A stretch of DNA of 64,000 nt from DASUNP01 sp963728545 (GCA_963728545.1 CAVSKO010000003.1:868001-932000), one strand, 5' to 3'; shown: positions 1-8,603, counted from the stretch's first letter. A program made the numbers and translations. The notes: generated by a model from the sequence alone, not told the origin.

Positions 1-1338
1 GTTGCGTATTACGCTCCCACGGTCCAAATAAAAGCCCTCAAAGATGCGCGCTTCATCGGTCGCCTGATTGGTCAGAAAGTTTTTGAAGAAGAGTTTATCG
101 TTGGCCGTGAGCTGATAAGTGAGGTTCAACGTGCCACCGAGCCGGGATACGTACGTGCTGGAATCATAATCATAGGTCGCGTTGGGTACGATCCCCGCTT
201 CTCCGCCCAGGCGATAATAATTCCTCTGTTCGTTAAGGGTTTGCGGCTCGCTCTTAAAGCTCAGACCGCCGACCAGCCCCCATTTCCCCAGCCCCGCGCC
301 GCCCGAAACGTTCCAGCCCATCACAGGCCGCGCTGACTCATCAACGGGCGTAAAGATGTTTGAGAACGATTGCCCGATGGCTTGAAGCTCTTCGGGCGTC
401 TGACCTCCGGGCTCGAAATCATTGGCGCGGCGCAACCGCTCGCCCGAAGGGATGCCCGGCGGCAGGGGACGGTCGCCTCGACCAAAGCCGAAAAAGTTTT
501 TGAATCCCCCGCTGCCGGGGTAGCCAAAAAAGTCCCTGCCGTGAGTCTTGGTGTTGAATCCGGTTGAAAACTTAACCGATAGCGTCGCGGCCTTGGGGAA
601 ATCTATCGTTTCAAGTTTTACAAGTCCGCCTGAAAACTCGCCGGGTTGATCGGGCGTGAACGTCTTCAGTATCTTCACACTCTGGAGTAAGTTTGACGGT
701 ATCAAATCCATCGGCACAACTTTGCGGTCAGGCTCGGTCGTAGGTATGAGCGCATCGTTGAGCGAGGTGTTGCTGTATCGCTCGCCCAATCCCCGCACGA
801 AAACAAATCGGTCTACGACCGACACGCCCGGCACGCGCTGCAAAACCCCTGCCGCGCTCGAAGCAGTATCTTTGCTGATCTCTCTTGCGGAGATCGTGTC
901 GGAGATGGTTGTGGCCGATTTGCGCTCTTCGATCATCGAGGCGATCTCGCCGCTGTTTCCGGCGCTGACGGTCACGCTCTCGCCGTAGCCGACGGGCGAA
1001 AGCACCGCGTTCAACTCTTTCGAAGCGCCCGGCTGTACGACGACATCATCTACGGTCTGCTCGATGAACCCGTCTCGGAAGAATCGCACGCTGTAAGTCC
1101 CCGGCTCTACGGTAATAGAGTAAGCGCCATCGACGCCCGTCTCCACGCCCGCCGTCTTGCCTACGACTTCTACGCGGGCCTTGAGCAGCGGGTCGCCGCT
1201 GGCGACGTTATAGACCGTGCCTTCGATCTTGCCGTTCTTCGGTTGCGATGTTTGTTGAGCAAGTCCTGTGGCTGGGCCGACGGAGGGTGCAGCAAGCATG
1301 CAGATTACAGCTATAATGCGCCTCAGTTTTATGTGCAT
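1..1338 (-). CDS. TonB-dependent outer-membrane receptor with carboxypeptidase-like N-terminal domain (3' end outside window)
   Basis: The first 446 codons are present; the rest of the barrel lies left of base 1. The ATG at 1336-1338 follows AAGGAG at a good distance. Residues 1 to about 27 form a signal peptide ending GLAQQ. Residues about 38-112 are a carboxypeptidase-regulatory-like beta-sandwich (KIEGTVYNVASGDP). Residues about 115-230 are the plug, with the typical RVPGVSVVDR and VFVRGLGERYSNT stretches; the beginning of the barrel follows. Such receptors import large ligands such as siderophores or glycans across the outer membrane using TonB energy; the substrate cannot be read from sequence. 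It is divergent from the small membrane protein gene at 1679. The family call is firm. Confidence 0.9.
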   Translation of the reverse strand, partial: MHIKLRRIIAVICMLAAPSVGPATGLAQQTSQPKNGKIEGTVYNVASGDPLLKARVEVVGKTAGVETGVDGAYSITVEPGTYSVRFFRDGFIEQTVDDVVVQPGASKELNAVLSPVGYGESVTVSAGNSGEIASMIEERKSATTISDTISAREISKDTASSAAGVLQRVPGVSVVDRFVFVRGLGERYSNTSLNDALIPTTEPDRKVVPMDLIPSNLLQSVKILKTFTPDQPGEFSGGLVKLETIDFPKAATLSVKFSTGFNTKTHGRDFFGYPGSGGFKNFFGFGRGDRPLPPGIPSGERLRRANDFEPGGQTPEELQAIGQSFSNIFTPVDESARPVMGWNVSGGAGLGKWGLVGGLSFKSEPQTLNEQRNYYRLGGEAGIVPNATYDYDSSTYVSRLGGTLNLTYQLTANDKLFFKNFLTNQATDEARIFEGFYLDRGSVIRN

Positions 1339-1678
1339 TTCTTCTCCTTACTAAATCGCCAGGCGGACTGCTCAAGAGTTAGAGCCTGCTTCAACTTTCG
1401 CCTGCGGGGTTGAATGGTGCCGAACGAGTGAGCGAAAGATTCGGGACTTTCCGTCATAGCGTGATGTCCTGGGTAAAAGCAGATACACGCTTCCTCAGCA
1501 AGCCGAGGCCTTACGCGCATGGGTAAAAATATTTAGTGTTTCGAGCGAGCAATCTAACAGGCGGGAATTAACGACCTGTGAATGCAGCTTTAATTATTTG
1601 TTAATTCCCAAAACGCGCGCGCGAGGCAGCCTACCTATACCAAAAGCGCATCTGTTAAACTGTAGGAGTTAAAAGAAT
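1339..1678. other. Divergent intergenic region
   Basis: A 340-base stretch between two divergent genes holds no convincing coding sequence. It must contain the start signals for both sides. The receptor side ends in AAGGAG before its ATG; the right side ends in GTAGGAG before 1679. An AT-rich part near 1585-1610 carries a perfect 10-base inverted repeat, listed separately. I could not assign convincing -35/-10 boxes. Confidence 0.5.
1563..1609. repeat. 10-bp perfect inverted repeat in divergent promoter region
   Basis: GGGAATTAAC at 1563-1572 is matched exactly by GTTAATTCCC at 1600-1609, with 27 bases between. The position between divergent genes and the AT-rich arms would suit a regulator binding site or a looping operator. 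A hairpin in either transcript is the alternative. No regulator gene is adjacent. Confidence 0.45.
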
Positions 1679-1951
1679 ATGAACCCTAAAATAAAACGAT
1701 TAATGGTCTGGTGCCTGGGCTGGTTATTTATCATCCTGGGCATACTCGGGCTTTTTCTGCCGATACTTCAAGGGATACTTTTTTTATTGGTAGGCCTTTA
1801 CTTGCTTTCGAGCACCTCTCCGTGGGCGGCGAGGCTGCTTGATAAACTGAAGAAGCGCTTTCCAAAAATAAGCAAAACTTTTGACGAGGCGAAAGAGAGA
1901 GCCGCCGGCTGGCAGTTGTTTGGCAAAAAAGAGAAATCGTCCGGAGATTGA
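1679..1951 (+). CDS. Small inner-membrane protein, PGPGW-like
   Basis: This 90-residue protein starts at an ATG preceded by GTAGGAG. Residues about 8-48 form two closely spaced hydrophobic helices (WCLGWLFIILGILGLFLPIL, then a second segment ending LLVGLYLLSS). A basic amphipathic tail rich in Lys and Arg follows and is probably cytoplasmic. The glycine-rich hairpin followed by a charged tail resembles the putative transmembrane PGPGW family and is also like the YbaN/DUF454 group. The function is unknown in both. It sits about 50 bases upstream of the DUF885 gene and may be co-transcribed with it. Confidence 0.6.
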   Translation: MNPKIKRLMVWCLGWLFIILGILGLFLPILQGILFLLVGLYLLSSTSPWAARLLDKLKKRFPKISKTFDEAKERAAGWQLFGKKEKSSGD

Positions 1952-2001
1952 TCTTCGACGCAAGAAAAAAATCTTCTCGCGTTTTATTAACAGGAGGGTA
2001 T

Positions 2002-3075
2002 GTGATACGCAATCTCGCGATCTTAACTATCATCTCTTTATTAGCCTCGTCCGCCCTTGCGCAGGCGCTCAACTCAAGCGACGCTCGGGAAAAACTTCAC
2101 GCGCTTTTTGCCGAAGACTGGCAGTGGTTTCTGGAGCAGTATCCGGAGGCGGCGACCTTGCTCGGCGATAATCGCTATAACGACCGGCTGACGAACCTTT
2201 CGCCCGAAGCGATAGAGCGGCGCAAAGCGCACGAGCGCGAGATGCTCGACCGCATTCAGAAGATCAATCGCGCCGAGCTTACGGGGCAAGACACGATCTC
2301 TTACGATCTGTTTTTAAAAGACAAAAAGCTCAACGTAGAAGGTCAGCGCTGGCCCACGGAGTTTATGCCTATAAACCAGATGGAAGGCGTGCAATTGACC
2401 TTCCCGCAGCTTGCAGCCTCGACCCCTTTCCGCAAGGTGAAAGATTATGAAAACTATCTGGCGCGGCTCGCGGCCTTCCCGCGTCAACTGGATCAGGTGA
2501 TGGCGCTGATGAAGCGCGGCATCGAGAACCGGGTGGGTGCAGCCCGCCGTGCCTATGCGCACGGCGCCCGCTCAGATAGAAGGGCAGATCGTCACAGACC
2601 CTGCGAAAAGCCCGCTCTACAAACCTTTCGAAGAGATGGCGAAAGAAGTGCCGGAAACCGACCGCGTCCGACTCGCCGAGGCCGCGCGCCGCCGGATAGC
2701 CGACGAGGTCTTGCCCGCGCTCAAAAAGCTCCACGCGTTTGTCAAAGATACTTATTTGCCCGCCGCGAGAAAAGATATTGCCGCTGTGAAGTTCCCCGAC
2801 GGCGAAGCCTATTATCAATATTCTGCCCGACGGCAGACGACGACCGAGCTTACGCCGAAAGAGATTCACGAGATAGGCAAGCGCGAAGTGGCGCACATAC
2901 GCAAAGAGATGGAGGCGATAATTCAGAGGGTCGGGTTCAAAGGGACGTTTCAAGAGTTTCTCACATTCCTGCGCACAGACCCGCGCTTCTATTACACAAA
3001 GCCCGAAGAATTGGTCACGGCGTATCGCGACATCTCCAAGCAATTAGACCTGCAGCTTCCGAAATTTTTCGCTGA
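2002..3075 (+). pseudogene. DUF885 metallopeptidase, N-terminal part before a frameshift
   Basis: The GTG at 2002 follows AGGAGGG and opens an ideal signal peptide (IRNLAILTIISLLASSALAQ), so I prefer it to the TTG at 1948. The protein matches the DUF885 family up to about base 2533 (ALMKRGIENR). After that this frame reads low-complexity Arg-rich sequence to a stop at 3075, while the family match continues one frame over from 2537. A single extra base in the GGTGGGTG run near 2532-2538 explains the break. True coding in this frame is therefore about 2002-2535. The repaired protein would be about 590 residues, normal for the family. It is either a recent frameshift mutation or a sequence error. 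Confidence 0.75.
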
Positions 3076-3775
3076 GCTTCCGCGCACGCCCTACGGGGTG
3101 CGCGAGATTCCCGACTACGAAGCGCCTGCGCAAACGACCGCTTACTATCAAGCGGGCGCGGCCGACGGCTCGCGCGCGGGCGTCTACTGGGTGAACACGT
3201 ATAAGCTTGAGACGCGACCGAAATACGAGATGGAAGCGCTCTCGATACACGAAGCGGTTCCGGGCCACCACCTGCAGATATCGCGCGCGCAAGAGCTGAA
3301 AGACCTGCCCGATTTCAGGCGCAACGGAGGCTACACGGCTTATGTCGAAGGATCGGCCCTATACACCGAAAGCCTCGGCGCGGATATGGGCTTCTACACC
3401 GACCCGTATTCTAAGTTCGGCCAGTTGACTTACGAGATGTGGAGAGCGGTTCGACTTGTAGTCGATACAGGCATGCACTCGCTCGGAATGACGAGGCAAC
3501 AAGCAATCGATCTTATGAAAGATAATACGGCGAAGACTGAAAACGACATCGTCGTAGAGATCAACCGTTACATAGTTTGGCCGGGCCAGGCGCTCGCTTA
3601 CAAACTCGGAGAGCTGAAGATCAAAGAGTTGAGGGCCAGGGCCGAACGCGAGCTTGGGGCGGGTTTCGATCTGCGCCGTTTTCATAATGCCGTGCTCGAC
3701 GACGGCCCGCTGCCGCTCGACGTGCTGGAAAAACGCGTTGTCGAATGGATAGCCGACGAAAAAAGGAAGAGTTGA
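2537..3775 (+). CDS. DUF885 metallopeptidase, C-terminal catalytic part after the frameshift
   Basis: This frame opens at GTG 2537 and carries the family's conserved catalytic half. The zinc-binding HEAVPGHH motif is at fragment residues 238-245. It is followed by a Glu-rich helix (AYVEGSALYTESLGADMG) and the C-terminal YIVWPGQALAYKLG block. DUF885 proteins are secreted or periplasmic zinc peptidases of poorly known substrate. No ribosome site precedes 2537, so as it stands the fragment would lack signal peptide and N-domain unless the break is a sequence error. The serpin gene starts one base after this stop codon, suggesting co-expression. Confidence 0.8.
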   Translation: MQPAVPMRTAPAQIEGQIVTDPAKSPLYKPFEEMAKEVPETDRVRLAEAARRRIADEVLPALKKLHAFVKDTYLPAARKDIAAVKFPDGEAYYQYSARRQTTTELTPKEIHEIGKREVAHIRKEMEAIIQRVGFKGTFQEFLTFLRTDPRFYYTKPEELVTAYRDISKQLDLQLPKFFAELPRTPYGVREIPDYEAPAQTTAYYQAGAADGSRAGVYWVNTYKLETRPKYEMEALSIHEAVPGHHLQISRAQELKDLPDFRRNGGYTAYVEGSALYTESLGADMGFYTDPYSKFGQLTYEMWRAVRLVVDTGMHSLGMTRQQAIDLMKDNTAKTENDIVVEINRYIVWPGQALAYKLGELKIKELRARAERELGAGFDLRRFHNAVLDDGPLPLDVLEKRVVEWIADEKRKS

Positions 3776-3776
3776 T

Positions 3777-5084
3777 ATGAGCAGTAAAGGTTTGCGACAT
3801 ACAGTTGTGATCTCAGCCGCGCTCGTCGTTTTAGCCCTGCCGAGCTTGATTGCTTGTTCAAGCGTATCCGAGTTGAGCAGCGCGGCAAACAGCAACTCAT
3901 CTTCAAACAACAACGGTGCCGCGATGGAAGAACAACAAAACCGCCCGCCCGCAAAAATCGATGCCCGTCTAGTCTCGGCAAACACGAGATTCGGGATAAA
4001 GCTTTACGGAGAAGTTCTCAAACAGAACGCGGGCAAGAATGTTTTCATCTCCGGGTCGAGCGTGGCGCTCGCGCTTGCCATGGCTTATAACGGGGCCGAG
4101 GCCGAAACGAAACAAGCGATGGCGCGCGCGCTTGAGCTGCAAGCTTTGAGCGAGGGAGAAGTCAATCAGGCTTTCCGTGATTTGAATGCGGCGCTCACAA
4201 GCGCCGACCCGCAAGTCCAGTTACAGATCGCAAATTCCTTGTGGGCCAGAAAAGGGATTACATTCAAGCCTGATTTCATCCAGCGCACAAAAGATTTTTA
4301 CGGCGCAGAAGTCGCGGAGTTGAGCTTTGATGATCCGAGCGCGCCCGAAAAGATCAACGGGTGGGTGAAGGATAAGACTAAAGGAAGGATCAACAAGATC
4401 ATCGATCAGATCAGCCCCGACGCGATACTGTTTTTGATAAACGCCATCTACTTCAAAGGGAAATGGTCGGCAGAGTTCGACAAGGCGAATACTAAAGAAG
4501 AGACCTTTACGCCAGCCGACGGACGCCAGAAAAAACTCCCGATGATGAATCAATCGGGCAATTACAAATATTTTGAAGATAAAAACTTTCAAGCCGTGAG
4601 CCTGCCTTACGGCAGCAAGCGCATCGCGATGTACGTTTTTCTTCCCGCAAGTGGTTCGAGCCTGGCAGCGTTTCACAAGAGCCTGACGGCGGAGAACTGG
4701 GAAAGCTGGATGACAAAGTTCCAGCAAACCCCCGGCGATGTAGCGCTGCCACGCTTCAAGATGGAGTTTGAAGCTGAGTTGAATGATGCGTTGAAGGCTT
4801 TAGGCATGGGAGTGGCATTCGCTCCCTCGCAAGCTAATTTCAGCCGTATGGTGCAGATGGCAAACAACGTGTATATCAACAAGGTCAAGCACAAATCATT
4901 TGTGGAAGTGAACGAGGAAGGTACGGAAGCGGCGGCTGTGACTTCGACAGAGATGCGAACGACATCCATCCAGGTGCCGCGCCAGCGGTTCCGCATGGTG
5001 GTCGACCGGCCTTTCTTCTTTGCGATCAGAGACAATCAGACAGGCGCAATGGTGTTTATGGGATCAATTCTCGACCCGCAGTAA
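3777..5084 (+). CDS. Serpin-family protease inhibitor, lipoprotein
   Basis: The 435-residue protein has a lipoprotein signal with lipobox LIAC (Cys27), then a Ser/Asn-rich linker of about 25 residues, then a complete serpin fold. The hinge EEGTEAAA is at about 380-387, and the C-terminal block RPFFFAIRDNQTGAMVFMG is at about 411-430. Counting from the hinge glycine as P15 puts P1 near Thr396. However, the loop after it is several residues longer than in alpha-1-antitrypsin, so P1 is uncertain. An Ala-rich hinge is the mark of inhibitory serpins. It probably sits on a membrane surface facing the periplasm or outside and traps serine or cysteine proteases. Its start lies one base after the DUF885 stop. 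Confidence 0.93.
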   Translation: MSSKGLRHTVVISAALVVLALPSLIACSSVSELSSAANSNSSSNNNGAAMEEQQNRPPAKIDARLVSANTRFGIKLYGEVLKQNAGKNVFISGSSVALALAMAYNGAEAETKQAMARALELQALSEGEVNQAFRDLNAALTSADPQVQLQIANSLWARKGITFKPDFIQRTKDFYGAEVAELSFDDPSAPEKINGWVKDKTKGRINKIIDQISPDAILFLINAIYFKGKWSAEFDKANTKEETFTPADGRQKKLPMMNQSGNYKYFEDKNFQAVSLPYGSKRIAMYVFLPASGSSLAAFHKSLTAENWESWMTKFQQTPGDVALPRFKMEFEAELNDALKALGMGVAFAPSQANFSRMVQMANNVYINKVKHKSFVEVNEEGTEAAAVTSTEMRTTSIQVPRQRFRMVVDRPFFFAIRDNQTGAMVFMGSILDPQ

Positions 5085-5108
5085 TAACTTTTAGTTGAAT
5101 GTAAGGCG

Positions 5109-6608
5109 ATGCAAGAGCTGATAGGAACGAGCAGCAAGACATCTCACCGCAGAGACACAGAGGGCACAGAGCGGGCGCAGAGAAAACAGTATTCTGCTCT
5201 GCGCCCGCTCTGTGCCCTCTGTGTCTCTGCGGTGAATCTTCTTTTATTCTTCTGCCTACTGGCGCTGTACGGTCATGCACAGGAGCTTGCTGCCGGGCAG
5301 ATGATCGAGCGCATGGTTTGCAAAGCCGATTCTTCACAAAGCTATGCGCTGTTCTTGCCTTCCAATTACACGTCCGCCAGAAAGTGGCCGATAATCTATT
5401 GCTTTGATCCGGGGGCGCGAGGCAGTTTGCCGGTCGAGCGTTTCAAAGAGGCCGCCGAAAAATACGGTTACATCGTTGTGGGGTCGAATAACTCGCGCAA
5501 CGGCCCGGGCGTGCCGCTTGAAATGATAATCAACCGATTGTGGGAAGACACTCACGCGCGGCTTGCGATTGATGACGCGCGCATATACACGGCGGGGTTT
5601 TCCGGCGGGGCGCGCGTTGCTTGCGCCGTCGGGTATATGTTTAACGGAAAAGTCGCAGGCGTCATTGCTTCGGGCGGAGGCTTCCCTCAAAACATCAGCC
5701 CTTCGCGCGACACGCCTTTCGCATTATTTGGCGCGGCGGGGATAGAGGATTTCAACCTGATAGAGGTAAATCGCCTGGGCAAAACATTGGCCGAGTATGG
5801 AGTGCCGAATCGCGTTGTAACGTTCGAGGGGCGACACGAGTGGCTCCCCGGCGAGGCGTGCGTGGAAGCCGTCGAATGGATGGAAATAGAGGCGATAAGA
5901 TCGGGCAAACAAAAAAGAGACGATGCGATAATCAATTCGCTGGTCAAGAAACAGCTTGAACGAGCGCGCTCGCACGAATCGGCGGGCCGTGTCTATGCGG
6001 CTTATTTGATCTATGCGGCGGCGGCTCGCGATTTCAAATCGTTGATCGATGTTCGAGAGCTTGAAGCAAAAGCGGCGCAGTTGAAGGAATCGAAAGAAGT
6101 GCGGGCCGCGATCAAGCAGGAGAAAGAGCAGGAGGAGAAACAGGCGCTACGGTCGAGAGAACTTTTTGGCCTGAAGCAGGCGCTACGGGACCCGGAGACC
6201 AGCCTTGAGGCTTTTAGGGATTTAAAAAGAGCCATAGGGGATTTGCGAAAGAGGGCCGAAGAGAAAGAGCGCACTTCAGATCAACTCGTAGCGCGGCGCG
6301 TGCTGGATCTTCTGTTCGTTACGGTCTACGAAGAAGCGCGGGCTTTGCACTACGCGAAGAGTTACGGTCTGGAAGCACTGAGTCTTGAGATAGCCGCTTT
6401 CGTCAGGCCGGAAAATCCGAGAATACTTTACAACCTCGCAAAGGCTTACTCGCTCAACAAGGAAAAGAGAAAGGCGATTGACGCATTAAAGGTAGCCATC
6501 GAGCGGGGATTTAAGGACGCGGCTGAGATTGAGCGTGATAAAGAGTTCGACAGTTTGCGCGAAGAGGCGGAATTCAAGCGGCTCGTAACAGAGATGAAAA
6601 AGACCTGA
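5109..6608 (+). CDS. Secreted alpha/beta-hydrolase (esterase/depolymerase-like) with C-terminal repeat region
   Basis: Numbering from ATG 5109, a hydrophobic export signal (NLLLFFCLLALYGHAQ) falls at residues about 43-58. An alpha/beta-hydrolase domain follows, with nucleophile motif GFSGG (Ser165), a likely Asp in GIEDFN and catalytic His in EGRHEW. The C-terminal half is charged and helical, ending in a TPR-like stretch (NPRILYNLAKAYSLNKEKR). The domain resembles PHB-depolymerase/feruloyl-esterase-type enzymes; the substrate is unknown. The first 42 codons are translated from a palindromic repeat copy, so the native start may be GTG 5232, which gives a clean signal peptide but has no clear ribosome site. 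ATG 5109 has only a weak AAGG. Confidence 0.75.
   Translation: MQELIGTSSKTSHRRDTEGTERAQRKQYSALRPLCALCVSAVNLLLFFCLLALYGHAQELAAGQMIERMVCKADSSQSYALFLPSNYTSARKWPIIYCFDPGARGSLPVERFKEAAEKYGYIVVGSNNSRNGPGVPLEMIINRLWEDTHARLAIDDARIYTAGFSGGARVACAVGYMFNGKVAGVIASGGGFPQNISPSRDTPFALFGAAGIEDFNLIEVNRLGKTLAEYGVPNRVVTFEGRHEWLPGEACVEAVEWMEIEAIRSGKQKRDDAIINSLVKKQLERARSHESAGRVYAAYLIYAAAARDFKSLIDVRELEAKAAQLKESKEVRAAIKQEKEQEEKQALRSRELFGLKQALRDPETSLEAFRDLKRAIGDLRKRAEEKERTSDQLVARRVLDLLFVTVYEEARALHYAKSYGLEALSLEIAAFVRPENPRILYNLAKAYSLNKEKRKAIDALKVAIERGFKDAAEIERDKEFDSLREEAEFKRLVTEMKKT
5144..5235. repeat. Dispersed palindromic repeat, copy A
   Basis: The two 39-base arms (5144-5182 and 5197-5235) are perfect reverse complements around a 14-base loop. 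Each arm is built of CAGAG-type tandem words. Flanks show this copy in reverse orientation: it is entered from the ...GACATCTCACC side and leaves as GGTGAATCTTC. It lacks the 33-base internal module of the other copies. It overlaps the 5' end of the hydrolase gene. Confidence 0.9.
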
Positions 6609-6728
6609 AAAGTGCGTGGCAACTGAAGTCTATGCATAAATCGAAAAAGCATTTGCCGCGTAGCGGCGATTTATACACACGCTTCATTTAAAAATAGTTT
6701 AAAAATCGTTAGCAGCCTGGCCCCGACT
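6609..6728. other. Intergenic hairpin region before the sugar-transport operon
   Basis: This gap of 120 bases contains nested inverted repeats: ATAAATCG pairs with CGATTTAT, and inside it GCCGC pairs with GCGGC around GTA, at about 6634-6675. It could end the hydrolase transcript or be an untranslated leader. AT-rich sequence just before 6729 may hold the operon promoter. No clear ribosome site precedes the permease ATG. Confidence 0.4.
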
Positions 6729-7634
6729 ATGACGGCGCAAAGCCCAAGCCGTTTTCTCAAAAACAGAAACCGCGCGCACTTGCGCGATAAAGCGTTGCCC
6801 TATCTGTTGCTTTCGCCCACCGTAGCTGTGCTGGTCGCGCTTTCAATCTATCCTTTGATTTACGCAATCAGAGTCAGTTTCACATCCGGTTCGGATTCAA
6901 GCTTTACCCTGGCGAATTTCGCGCGCCTGGCCTCTGACCAATTTTTCATTTCGGCGCTCGCTCACACGTTTATCTACGCAGTTGCGGCGCTCACGCTTGA
7001 GTTCCTGCTTGGGTTGGGGCTTGCGCTGCTGCTTGATCGAAGCCTTCGCGGGCGAAGCATATTTCGCGCCCTGCTGTTGATTCCGATGATGCTGCCTCCC
7101 GTCGTCGTAGGCGTGGTCTGGCGGCTGATGTTCAACTCGGACTTTGGCGCGATCAACGGGACGTTGAAGACCGCTGGCATAAACACCGAAGCGTTGACGT
7201 GGACGGCGTCGCCTAATCTCGCGCTCGCAAGTGTGATAGCCGTCGATGTATGGCAATGGACGCCGTTTATGTTCCTGGTGCTGTTGGCAGGCTTGCAGGC
7301 CATACCGCAAGAGCCTTATGAGGCCGCGATGGTCAACGGGTCGAGCTGGTGGCAAACTTTTCGCCACGTGACGCTGCCGCTGCTCAGGCCCGCCATACTG
7401 ATTGCGCTTCTGCTCAGGACGATGGACTTGCTCAGGGTCTTTGATCAGATATTCATTTTGACGGAGGGCGGGCCGGGCTTCGCCACTGAAACCGTCAGCC
7501 TTTATATCTATCGCACGGCGTTCCGCTTCTTTGATTTCGGGTATGCTGCGGCGATGTCATTCATCCTTCTTGCTTTGACGAATGTAATAAGCTTCGGCTA
7601 CATCAAGCTTTTGCAAAGTCGGGAGGCCGCATGA
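6729..7634 (+). CDS. ABC sugar-transporter permease, MalF/UgpA type
   Basis: This 301-residue inner-membrane protein has about six transmembrane helices. The first (LLLSPTVAVLVALSIYPLIY) is the usual one for the carbohydrate-uptake permease family. The cytoplasmic EAA loop that docks with the ATPase is at about 198-225 (EPYEAAMVNGSSWWQTFRHV). It forms a heterodimer with the next permease, whose start overlaps this stop by four bases (ATGA). The gene order permease, permease, ATPase is standard, but no substrate-binding protein gene lies upstream, so the imported sugar cannot be named. Confidence 0.92.
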   Translation: MTAQSPSRFLKNRNRAHLRDKALPYLLLSPTVAVLVALSIYPLIYAIRVSFTSGSDSSFTLANFARLASDQFFISALAHTFIYAVAALTLEFLLGLGLALLLDRSLRGRSIFRALLLIPMMLPPVVVGVVWRLMFNSDFGAINGTLKTAGINTEALTWTASPNLALASVIAVDVWQWTPFMFLVLLAGLQAIPQEPYEAAMVNGSSWWQTFRHVTLPLLRPAILIALLLRTMDLLRVFDQIFILTEGGPGFATETVSLYIYRTAFRFFDFGYAAAMSFILLALTNVISFGYIKLLQSREAA

Positions 7635-8509
7635 CAGGCGAGACACAACAGGCGAGACATAATCAACCGCGCGCGCGCGGCCCGGCTTTCGCAAAGTTGA
7701 TAAAATACATCCTGCTCTTGATCGCAGTCGCTTCGGCTCTATTGCCGGTTTACTGGATGATAACGATCTCACTCAAAACCGAAGCCGACCAGTTAGCGGT
7801 GCCGCCTCTCTGGTTCAACTTCAATCCGACTTTTGCGCATTACGAAGATGCTTTCTTCACGCGGTCGTTCGGCGGTTATATGGTGACGAGCGCAATAGTG
7901 TCCGTCATATCGACCGCTTGCGCACTTGTGCTTGGAACGCTCGCGGCATACGGGCTTGCGCGTTTCAGGCTGCCCGGCTCGCTCGGAAAGCACCTGGGCC
8001 TGTGGGTATTATCAACGCGAATGTTTCCGCCTATCGTCACGATCATCCCGCTTTACCTGATGATGCGCGATTGGGGGCTGCTCAACACAATAGCCTCTCT
8101 CGTGATTGTCTACACGGGCTTCAACCTGCCGTTCGTCGTCTGGATGATGCGCGGGTTTTTCGAAGAACTGCCGCGCGAGATGGAAGAAGCAGCAATGGTC
8201 AACGGGGATTCGCGTATGGGCGCATTGTGGCGCGTCATATTGCCGCTTGTTACCCCGGGGCTTGCGGCCACAGCCGTCTTCTGCCTGATCATCTCGTGGA
8301 ACGAATTTCTATTTGCCTGGGTGCTGACGCAGACCGACGACGCGATGACACTGCCCGTAGCAATTGCGGGCCGCGTGACTCAATACAAGATAGAGTGGGG
8401 CGTGATGAGCGCCGCCGGGGTTGTGGCAATGATACCCATAGTAGTTTTTGCAATGGCAGTCCAGCGTTATCTGGTGCGCGGTCTCTCGCTAGGCGCAGTG
8501 AAAGGATAA
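7631..8509 (+). CDS. ABC sugar-transporter permease, MalG/UgpE type
   Basis: This 292-residue second permease of the importer starts at an ATGA overlap with the first. The N-terminal helix (ILLLIAVASALLPVYWMITI) and about five further helices are visible. The EAA loop is at about 185-212 (EEAAMVNGDSRMGALWRVIL). The C-terminal ending GLSLGAVKG is the characteristic tail of MalG-type permeases. It should pair with the preceding permease in the inner membrane and with the ATPase encoded about 95 bases downstream. Confidence 0.92.
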   Translation: MTGETQQARHNQPRARGPAFAKLIKYILLLIAVASALLPVYWMITISLKTEADQLAVPPLWFNFNPTFAHYEDAFFTRSFGGYMVTSAIVSVISTACALVLGTLAAYGLARFRLPGSLGKHLGLWVLSTRMFPPIVTIIPLYLMMRDWGLLNTIASLVIVYTGFNLPFVVWMMRGFFEELPREMEEAAMVNGDSRMGALWRVILPLVTPGLAATAVFCLIISWNEFLFAWVLTQTDDAMTLPVAIAGRVTQYKIEWGVMSAAGVVAMIPIVVFAMAVQRYLVRGLSLGAVKG

Positions 8510-8522
8510 TCAAAGTGATGCG

Positions 8523-8584
8523 ACCCGCAAGCGGGTGCCCCGAATAATGAGTGATGAGTGAAAGGTGGTCACTCATCACTCATT
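8523..8584. repeat. Two adjacent hairpins between permease and ATPase genes
   Basis: ACCCGC/GCGGGT (8523-8536) forms a short hairpin. It is followed by a perfect 16-base inverted repeat, AATGAGTGATGAGTGA at 8546-8561 and its complement at 8569-8584, with a seven-base loop. More GATGAGT-like words follow to about 8595. The hairpin could lower ATPase expression relative to the permeases by partial termination. It looks like a short dispersed repeat, with a relative at 25053-25099. Confidence 0.6.
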
Positions 8585-8603
8585 ACTCATCACTTAAAAA
8601 GAT

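Noticed and set aside
1329..1520. 63-codon minus-strand frame overlapping the receptor start
   Set aside because: It overlaps the receptor's start in another frame, has no family features and covers the leader region.
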